Source of the DNA: Vulcanococcus sp. Clear-D1
GTDB taxonomy: Bacteria > Cyanobacteriota > Cyanobacteriia > PCC-6307 > Cyanobiaceae
Length of the DNA stretch: 64,000 nt
Assembly: GCF_014654725.1 (NCBI RefSeq)
Contig: NZ_JACVZV010000024.1
Location: 124,001 to 188,000, forward strand
Direction of reading: 5' to 3'
Shown here: positions 57,900 to 64,000 of the stretch, one piece after another
Numbering within the stretch: position 1 is the stretch's first letter
Layout: each line of letters opens with the position of its first letter
Notes under the pieces: model-generated
Databases searched by the model: none
What the model was told of the DNA's origin: nothing
The model's input: only the letters and a program-made list of their open reading frames with translations
Position numbers and translations under genes: made by a program

Positions 57900-59177
57900 A
57901 TGGAATCCCGTTTACAGACCACGGTGTTGAGCACCCATCCCGAACGACCGGCCATCTGCCGTGAGGGTTGCGAGCTCGATGCCCTGATCCAGCTGAAGAC
58001 ACCGCCGCTGGCCGGTGTCAGCAAGCAGCGCAAGCCCGTTGCGATCGCCGTGGTGATCGATCGCTCCGGTTCGATGGCGGGCCCCAAGCTCAAGGCCGCC
58101 TGCGCAGCGGCGCAACAGCTGGTGCGCCAACTCACCCCGGCTGATCGACTGAGCGTGATCAGCTTCGATGACCAGGTGCGCACCGTGGTTCCCCTCAGTG
58201 CCCCCAGCGAGGCCGCGATCACGGCCATCGGCCGGATCCGCTCCGGCGGGCAGACCGCTCTCTTCGATGGTTGGCGGGTGGGAATGGAATCGCTGCTCCA
58301 GGCCGAGGAGCTCACGGGCCATCAAAAACGGGTGGTGCTGCTCACCGACGGTCAGGCCAACGCTGGACTGACGCGCCGATCGGAGGTGGCGCCGCTGGTG
58401 GGGCAGGCGAATGAACAAGCGATCAGCACCAGCTGCATCGGCTTAGGGGAGGACTACGAGGAGCGGCTGCTCACCGCCATGGCGGAAGCCGGCGCTGGAA
58501 ATCTGGTGCACCTCACCAGCCCGCAACAGCTGGAGGCGGTGTTCACCGCGGAACTGGAGGGCCTGAACCTCACCCTGGGGCGTGATCTGCGCCTACGGCT
58601 CAACCTGGCGGAGGGTGTGAAGCTCAAGCAGATCCATAACCCGCTGGAGCCCGGGGCGGATAGCTGGATTCAGCTCGGCGCGCTGCAAGCAGGCATCACG
58701 CCCACGCTCGCCGTGCGGCTGCAGATCGCTCCCGAGGACCAGTCACAGGAGCAAGTGCGCGATCTGCTCACTGTGGAAGCGCAGTGGATCCATGTAAACG
58801 ACCAACCCGAGCAACGGGAAGCGGTGATGCGCTTGCCCGTCGTGGAGGTCGAAGAGTGGCGGGCATTACCCGTGGATCCCGACGTGCAGCGGGAGGTGTT
58901 GCTGCAACAAACGGCGAAGCAACGACGCCGGGCGATGGAGGAGCTCGATCAGGGAGATTCCACGCAGATGCTCTACTCGGTGCAAGCTGCACTGCATAGC
59001 TTGGATCAGGCGCAGAGCAGCCCTGAGATCGATCAAGAGCGGAAATTACTCGGTGAGTTGTTGGACCTGATCTCCACAAACAAACTCTCACTGGCGCGCA
59101 AGGTGATGGGGACGCAATCGTTCATGCGGGCGCGCGGCCGCAAGCTGCGCAATCAGGAAGGCCACGATGACTTCTGA
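57900..59177 (+). CDS. VWA-domain protein
   Basis: 425 residues. A von Willebrand A domain (about 45-215) with the MIDAS motif D-R-S-G-S-M in AVVIDRSGSMAGPKL, a Thr in GGQTALFDGW and VVLLTDGQAN. The C-terminal half is a beta-rich, then helical part. No signal peptide. Such proteins act as metal-dependent protein-binding scaffolds, often with AAA ATPases or peptidases. It overlaps the M28 peptidase gene by 11 bases, so they are coexpressed. Confidence 0.85.
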   Translation: MESRLQTTVLSTHPERPAICREGCELDALIQLKTPPLAGVSKQRKPVAIAVVIDRSGSMAGPKLKAACAAAQQLVRQLTPADRLSVISFDDQVRTVVPLSAPSEAAITAIGRIRSGGQTALFDGWRVGMESLLQAEELTGHQKRVVLLTDGQANAGLTRRSEVAPLVGQANEQAISTSCIGLGEDYEERLLTAMAEAGAGNLVHLTSPQQLEAVFTAELEGLNLTLGRDLRLRLNLAEGVKLKQIHNPLEPGADSWIQLGALQAGITPTLAVRLQIAPEDQSQEQVRDLLTVEAQWIHVNDQPEQREAVMRLPVVEVEEWRALPVDPDVQREVLLQQTAKQRRRAMEELDQGDSTQMLYSVQAALHSLDQAQSSPEIDQERKLLGELLDLISTNKLSLARKVMGTQSFMRARGRKLRNQEGHDDF

Positions 59178-60000
59178 GCTGCAAGAGCGCTTGCTGGCGG
59201 ATCTCCATCAGTTCGCCGTTCCGCGCCATGCGCGCTGGGATCCGCTCGGGCTGATGGGTGTGCGGGAGAGCCTGCGCGACCGGCTCTCTGCGCTGGGCGA
59301 ACTCGAGGAGCACCACTTCGATCGCGCCGGCGAAGCAGGGGTGAATTTGATCCTCAAGCTGCCTGGCCAACGGGCCAACGCCTCGCCCCTGCTGGTGGGT
59401 GCGCACTACGACGGCCCACTGCATTCACCCGGCGCCGATGACAACGCCAGTGGCTTGGCCGCCTTGCTGGAGCTGGCCCAGCGCTGGCGGACAGAGCCGC
59501 CTCGGCGGCCGGTGTGGCTGGTGGCCTTTGATCAGGAGGAATGGGGGATGGTGGGCAGTGAGGCGCTGGCCAGTGAGCTCAAGGCAAGCGGTCAGCCGCT
59601 CAAGCTGATGGTGAGCCTGGAGATGCTGGCGTTCACCAGCGAAGAGCAGGCCTACCCCCATCCAGCCATGCGCCAGGTGTATGGCAGCACGGGCGATTTC
59701 ATTGCGCTGGTGGCCAACACATCCGCCGGCCTGATGCTCCCTGGCTTATCGGCAGCAATGGGCCGCTACGTGAAAACCAAGGTATTGCCTGTACCCAACC
59801 GCGGCACCGCCATTCCCGATGTACGCCTCAGTGACCACAGCCCCTTCTGGGATCAGGGCTACAACGCCTTGATGGTGACGGACACCTCGTATATGCGTAA
59901 TCCGCATTACCACCAGATGGGCGACACGGTCGACACGCTTGATCTTCCGTTCTTCTGCCAGGTGGTCAATGGCCTTGATGCGGCACTCACCCGCCTCTAA
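59167..60000 (+). CDS. M28-family zinc peptidase
   Basis: 277 residues. LLVGAHYDGP (His, first metal), PGADDNASGLAALLELA (bridging Asp), VWLVAFDQEEWGMVGSEALA (Glu-Glu catalytic and metal), SLEMLAF, and NPHYHQMGDTVDTL (last His) give the M28 aminopeptidase/glutaminyl cyclase-type site. No signal peptide, so cytosolic. Translationally coupled to the VWA gene. Confidence 0.88.
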   Translation: MTSELQERLLADLHQFAVPRHARWDPLGLMGVRESLRDRLSALGELEEHHFDRAGEAGVNLILKLPGQRANASPLLVGAHYDGPLHSPGADDNASGLAALLELAQRWRTEPPRRPVWLVAFDQEEWGMVGSEALASELKASGQPLKLMVSLEMLAFTSEEQAYPHPAMRQVYGSTGDFIALVANTSAGLMLPGLSAAMGRYVKTKVLPVPNRGTAIPDVRLSDHSPFWDQGYNALMVTDTSYMRNPHYHQMGDTVDTLDLPFFCQVVNGLDAALTRL

Positions 60001-60003
60001 GAC

Positions 60004-60207
60004 TCAGGCGGCTTTCCCGGCGTCTGACTGGTCGTCCTCGTCTACGAGTGGTGGGATCAGTTCTCGAAGCAGCTGAGCCACGATGACGCCCCGGCCGCGA
60101 AAACCCAACTGGGCTTTGAGCCCATCAATCCAATCCACCACATCCCGCGGGAGTTCCAGTGTGACCAACACCTTCTCTTGGGGATTGGTCTGTTCGTTGG
60201 ACTCCAT
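60004..60207 (-). CDS. Ribbon-helix-helix-like protein
   Basis: 67 residues from ATG 60207; longer upstream frames lack support. EKVLVTLELPRDVVDWIDGLKAQLGFRGRGVIVAQLLRELIPP reads as the strand-helix-helix of RHH repressors or antitoxins, with an acidic tail. No toxin next to it. It ends three bases from the convergent peptidase. Confidence 0.6.
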   Translation of the reverse strand: MESNEQTNPQEKVLVTLELPRDVVDWIDGLKAQLGFRGRGVIVAQLLRELIPPLVDEDDQSDAGKAA

Positions 60208-60273
60208 CGCGACCTGACCAGGGCGCCCATGATGCCCGCCTCCCGCAAGCCAACAAGCCCCTAACTCCCACCG

Positions 60274-60978
60274 ATGCCAACCAACCACCAGACCGACAGC
60301 TGCATCGCCACGGAGCGCGGAGCCCTGGTGTTCTGGGCGCCGCCACCCAGCCCACGGCGGCAGGGCACCAAGGTGCAGATCATCGATGTGTTCTCCCTGC
60401 AGGTGGCCACGGGCTACACCCGCGACCCCCAGGGCAAGCTGCTCTTGGAAGCGCAGCCCTCCGTGGCCGCTGGGCGGAGCTGGACCCTGGCCAAAGCCGC
60501 GCAGTTGATCCGCAACGACGCGCGGCCCCACCGCTGGGTGGCCTTGGAACTCAATAAGCGGGCGTGGGGCCTGTTCTGGGCCGGTGGTGGGATCCAGCGC
60601 TGTAGGGAGGTGTTGGCCGAACGGATCAGTGAGACGGAGGCTTGCTCCGCCCTGGTGCCGGCAACTCCAGAAGCCCTGCTTCGGCTGATGCTCGATCTGG
60701 AGCCCCAAGGGCCCGCAACTAATGGGCCTCAGCGCTGGCGCGTGCCGGGCCCAGCGGTCGACAGGCCCCCCTGGCCTGGACCCAACCCCTGGACCGTGGC
60801 AGCTTGGACATCCCTGGCCTGGATGGCGTTGCTCGGCATCACGGTGGTGGGATTCCTGGGGGCCCTGGAGCGGCAGGACCGCAAGTTGGATCTGCTGTTG
60901 GAGCGCTCGAGCGCACATACAGAACGAACTACACCCCAAGACGAACAGATAGGAAAACGAGCCGGATCTATTCACTGA
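60274..60978 (+). CDS. Hypothetical protein with C-terminal membrane anchor
   Basis: 234 residues. Soluble N-terminal 170 residues (VQIIDVFSLQVATGYTRDPQGKLLLEAQ, RSWTLAKAAQLIRNDARPHRWVALELNKRAWGLFWAGGG), then a span (TVAAWTSLAWMALLGITVVGFLGAL) and a short charged tail. The last codons overlap an 18-bp stretch almost identical to the centre of the attC sites. Unrecognised. Confidence 0.55.
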   Translation: MPTNHQTDSCIATERGALVFWAPPPSPRRQGTKVQIIDVFSLQVATGYTRDPQGKLLLEAQPSVAAGRSWTLAKAAQLIRNDARPHRWVALELNKRAWGLFWAGGGIQRCREVLAERISETEACSALVPATPEALLRLMLDLEPQGPATNGPQRWRVPGPAVDRPPWPGPNPWTVAAWTSLAWMALLGITVVGFLGALERQDRKLDLLLERSSAHTERTTPQDEQIGKRAGSIH

Positions 60979-61001
60979 GTGCATAAACAACAGGGAAACC
61001 C

Positions 61002-61127
61002 ATGGGACTCGCCGCAACGCCGCTGCCAAGTGCCTCAAGCGATGGCAATCTGAAGCCAGAGAGCTGTAGCAGCGCCGCCATGGCCCAGGGCGTGAGCCGT
61101 CATCGGACTGCACGAGGCAAGGCCTGA
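61002..61127 (+). CDS. Possible 41-residue leader gene of the helicase
   Basis: From ATG 61002 a Ser/Ala-rich peptide ending SRHRTARGKA; its TGA shares the A with the helicase ATG (TGATG), so reading it would couple translation of the helicase. Composition is not strongly protein-like. Confidence 0.3.
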   Translation: MGLAATPLPSASSDGNLKPESCSSAAMAQGVSRHRTARGKA

Positions 61128-64000
61128 TGGACGTCTTCTCCTTTCGCGACCGGGTCGTTGAGGACTACGGGCAGTTCAGCCGCAGCTTCACGCAGATCAA
61201 GGCGCCTGACCTACAGGCGTTTGTGGACGGCAGCTACGGCAAGGGTGAGTACTGGCCATCCCCGCTGATCCAGCTCAACCCCAGCTTCGTCAGCGGCGGC
61301 GCCATTGGCGACCTGGTGGAGAGCGGACTACTCCACCACGAGTGTCGCCAGATCTTCCGCTGGGGCAAGGACGCAGGCGCTGGACAGGAGCTGCAGCTGC
61401 ATCGCCACCAGCGCGAGGCGATTGAGATCGCGCGTGATGGCGGGAGCTTTGTGGTCACCTCGGGTACGGGCTCGGGTAAGTCGCTGGGGTACATCATCCC
61501 GATCGTGAACCGGGTGCTGAAAGCCCGTGAAGCAGGCGATCAGCAGAAACGCATCAGGGCCATTGTGATCTACCCGATGAATGCGCTCTGCAATAGCCAG
61601 AAAGAGGAACTTGAGAAATATCTAGGCCTTGGGTATCCCAATGGACCTCGCGTTACATTCGCGCGGTATACGGGCCAGGAAAGCGACGACGAGCGCGAGA
61701 AGATCAAGAACGATCCTCCCGACATCCTGCTCACAAACTATGTGATGCTGGAGTACATCCTGACCCGTCAGGATCCACTCGATCAAAAAGTGATCAGTGA
61801 TGCCAAAGGGCTGGAGTTTCTGGTACTCGATGAGCTGCACACCTATCGCGGTCGCCAGGGTGCTGATGTTGCCCTGCTGGTGCGGCGGGTCCGACAACGA
61901 CTGAATGCCAATCTGCTTTGCATTGGCACCTCGGCCACGATGGCTTCGGAGGGCACGGCCAAGGAGCGCAATGCCACGGTGGCGCAGGTCGCCAGCAAAC
62001 TCTTCGGCACGGTGATCCCCAGTGATCACATCGTCACCGAAACCCTGCAGCGCGTCACCGAGGGGGAACTGCCGAACGCATCAGAGCTGCGGGAAGCGCT
62101 TCAGGTTGACTACAACGGCAGCGCAACGAACACCTGGACAGCTACCGAGCTACGCCAACACCCCCTAGCGCGATGGGTAGAGCTGGAGCTGGGACTGGAG
62201 CGAGAAGACGGCCTGGCCGATGGCAAATGGGTGCGCTGTAAGCCTCAGACCCTGCAAGACGCCTGCAAGACCCTGGCTGAACAAACGGGTCTGGAGGAGG
62301 AGCCGATCCTTGGCAGCTTGCGTGATTTTCTGTTGGCGGCTTACCAAATTGAGGTTGGCCCCAACCGGCGCTTTTTTGCCTTCCGGCTTCATCAGTTCGT
62401 CTCAGCGGGCGGTGATGTGCATGCCACCCTCCAGCCCTCTGGTCAGCGCTACCTCTCTCTCAAGGCGCAGAAGTATCAGCCGAATGCGGGCCGGCAATCG
62501 CTCTTGTATCCGGTGATGTTCTGCCGCAGTTGCGGTCAGGACTTTCATCCGGTTTGGGCCCATCTAAATAACCGCATCCCAGTACAGATCGATCCCCGTG
62601 AGTTTTCGGATGAATCGAGCTTGCGAGAACGGGATGTGATCAATGGCTATTTCATGCCCGATTCCGAGGGCAACTACAGCATTGATGACCTGGAAGCAGC
62701 CAACTTCCCCGATGGTTGGCTGGAGCCGGACCGCAACGATGAGCTGACGCTCAAGCGCACTTATCGAGAGTTTGCGCCGGTCCCCTGCCGCTTCCGCCCC
62801 GATGGCGGCGCCAGCAGTGACGGTCTAGCCGGCTGGTTCTTGAAGGGAAGCTTCCGCTTCTGCCCTTCCTGCGGAGTGGAGCACGGGGTGCGGAGCAGTG
62901 AGTTCCGCAAGCTCTGCGGACTGAATTCCGAGGGCCGCAGCTCAGCCACCACCACCTTGAGCCTGGCGGTGCTTCGGCAGCTGTTGAGCTTCCCCCCGCA
63001 GGAAATCCCTGATCAGGCGCGCAAGCTGCTGGCCTTCAGCGATAACCGTCAAGACGCCTCACTGCAGGCGGGGCACTTCAACGACTTCGTGCGCGTCCTG
63101 CAGCTGCGCGCCGGCTTGGTGGCGGCGCTCAACGCTCAGGCCGAGAAAGAGCTGAGCCTGGAAACCCTGGCGCAGGAAACCGAGAAAGCCCTGCGGCTGG
63201 AAGCGGAGGACTTCATCGCCATCGCCAACGTCAAACCCAACGTTGAGCAGAGCAACCGCCGAGCCCTCAGGGGGGTGCTGGAGTACCGGCTGATCGTTGA
63301 TCTCCGGCGGGGCTGGCGGCTCACCAACCCGAACCTCGAGCAGCTGCGGCTTCTGGAGGTGGACTATGCCGAACTGGTGAATTGCGCGGAAGACCAGGCC
63401 GACTGGGGGCAGCGCCATCCTCTGTTGGCGCAAGCCAGCAGTGAGGAGCGCTTCCTGATCTGCCATCGCGTTCTCGAAGAGATGCGGGAGCGGCTCGCGA
63501 TCGAGTGCGACGCACTGGTGCAGGAGGAGTTCGACAGGCGTAAAAAGGCGGCCTCCGATCTCGAAGAGGTGTGGAGCATCGGCAGCGATGAGAAGCCCGA
63601 GCTGGCCCGCAGTGTGGTCACCAGCCCTGTGCCGCAGGAGCTGAAGAACCGTGGCGTTGAAGGCCTCTCCCTACGCGGTGAATTCGGTCGTTGGCTGAAG
63701 GCCCGGGAGCGCTGGCGCTCCGTGGAAGACCTCCACCGGAGTTTCAAGTGGAAAGACGAGCTGTATCAAGAGGTGATGGCTCACATCCTGGAGATGCTCA
63801 CCGCCTGGGGATTGGTGAAGCCCGTGGAGGTGCGGCTGGGCCGCAAGGCCAGCGAGGTGATGCAGGGCTGGCGACTCAACAGCACCGCTTTGCGCTGGAC
63901 CCTGGCGGACCCCGACGCCGAGCCTCAGGATCGCTACGCCGCGCGTCTGGCGGAAGCACGCCAGAGCAGTGGCCGCCGCGGACCCGTGAACCCCTACTTC
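61127..64000 (+). CDS. Giant DEAD/DEAH helicase with zinc ribbons, partial
   Basis: 958 codons to the window edge, frame still open. Start MDVFSFRDRVVEDYGQFSRS. Walker A at 112-119 (SGTGSGKS), ILLTNYVMLEY, DELH box at 235-238, GTSATMAS: a superfamily 2 helicase of the MrfA/DUF1998 type. Two zinc-ribbon-like Cys pairs occur, C466-x2-C469 and C579-x2-C582 with another Cys near 595. The second RecA lobe begins in part (KLLAFSDNRQDASLQAGHF). Related proteins occur in DruE/DISARM-type defence sets and DNA repair; the missing C-terminus is needed to decide. Confidence 0.85.
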   Translation, partial: MDVFSFRDRVVEDYGQFSRSFTQIKAPDLQAFVDGSYGKGEYWPSPLIQLNPSFVSGGAIGDLVESGLLHHECRQIFRWGKDAGAGQELQLHRHQREAIEIARDGGSFVVTSGTGSGKSLGYIIPIVNRVLKAREAGDQQKRIRAIVIYPMNALCNSQKEELEKYLGLGYPNGPRVTFARYTGQESDDEREKIKNDPPDILLTNYVMLEYILTRQDPLDQKVISDAKGLEFLVLDELHTYRGRQGADVALLVRRVRQRLNANLLCIGTSATMASEGTAKERNATVAQVASKLFGTVIPSDHIVTETLQRVTEGELPNASELREALQVDYNGSATNTWTATELRQHPLARWVELELGLEREDGLADGKWVRCKPQTLQDACKTLAEQTGLEEEPILGSLRDFLLAAYQIEVGPNRRFFAFRLHQFVSAGGDVHATLQPSGQRYLSLKAQKYQPNAGRQSLLYPVMFCRSCGQDFHPVWAHLNNRIPVQIDPREFSDESSLRERDVINGYFMPDSEGNYSIDDLEAANFPDGWLEPDRNDELTLKRTYREFAPVPCRFRPDGGASSDGLAGWFLKGSFRFCPSCGVEHGVRSSEFRKLCGLNSEGRSSATTTLSLAVLRQLLSFPPQEIPDQARKLLAFSDNRQDASLQAGHFNDFVRVLQLRAGLVAALNAQAEKELSLETLAQETEKALRLEAEDFIAIANVKPNVEQSNRRALRGVLEYRLIVDLRRGWRLTNPNLEQLRLLEVDYAELVNCAEDQADWGQRHPLLAQASSEERFLICHRVLEEMRERLAIECDALVQEEFDRRKKAASDLEEVWSIGSDEKPELARSVVTSPVPQELKNRGVEGLSLRGEFGRWLKARERWRSVEDLHRSFKWKDELYQEVMAHILEMLTAWGLVKPVEVRLGRKASEVMQGWRLNSTALRWTLADPDAEPQDRYAARLAEARQSSGRRGPVNPYF

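Noticed and set aside
60004-61113. 369-codon minus-strand frame
   Set aside because: Only its last 67 codons look like a protein (RHH); the rest lies opposite the 60274 gene and has no family-like sequence.

Overview
The window looks like a chromosome segment of a GC-rich picocyanobacterium of the Synechococcus/Cyanobium type. The evidence is a cyAbrB regulator, a DUF1651 protein, two DUF3721 proteins, a C-terminal scrap of a SomA/OprB-type porin, a KatG close to those of marine and freshwater Synechococcus, and many small proteins of the picocyanobacterial kind. It is mostly accessory DNA, with no ribosomal, photosynthetic or central metabolic block.

Layout. 1-6.1 kb: small host genes, two decayed genes (DUF429, porin), a MerR/DUF3721 group and katG. 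6.1-9.8 kb: DUF1651, a small Cys-rich gene interrupted by TGA, a tandem pair of small HTH genes and a tyrosine recombinase beside the 3' half of a tRNA-Lys gene, which is one end of an integrated element. 9.9-13.8 kb: small membrane genes, a lysozyme-C39 fusion, cyAbrB and a SIMPL-domain operon. 13.9-26.1 kb: an integron. IntI (25122-26090, minus) has a predicted attI just beyond its 3' end. Ten cassettes follow leftwards, each with an attC. The first carries a restriction-modification pair; the other nine carry AT-rich, acidic, mostly unrecognised genes read on the plus strand, against the inferred attC polarity. Two neighbouring cassettes are exact copies.

26.2-32 kb: small secreted or membrane genes, then an operon of E2-like, JAB/MPN and E1/ThiF-like proteins plus two envelope genes. 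32.2-37.3 kb: four tandem genes built from a paired, PDxDGD-marked, probably beta-sandwich module that I cannot assign to a family. The first also has membrane segments and a cyAbrB-like N-terminal domain. 37.4-49.6 kb: DNA-processing genes (HIRAN/coiled coil, SbcC-like and SbcD-like, TM0106-nuclease/SF1 helicase) with small partners. 49.7-64 kb: P-loop kinase/WYL, HTH, HD hydrolase, secreted nuclease, membrane-anchored DEDDh exonuclease with BRCT, macro-like/HEPN-like protein, VWA protein, M28 peptidase, RHH protein, and the first 958 codons of a giant DEAD/DEAH helicase cut by the window edge.

Together this reads as a mobile and defence-rich region: cassette capture (integron, tRNA-targeted integrase), restriction-modification, nucleases and helicases, and a ubiquitin-like conjugation module. 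A 16-bp motif lies 57-61 nt before the start codon of five transcription units spread through the window, which suggests a shared regulator.
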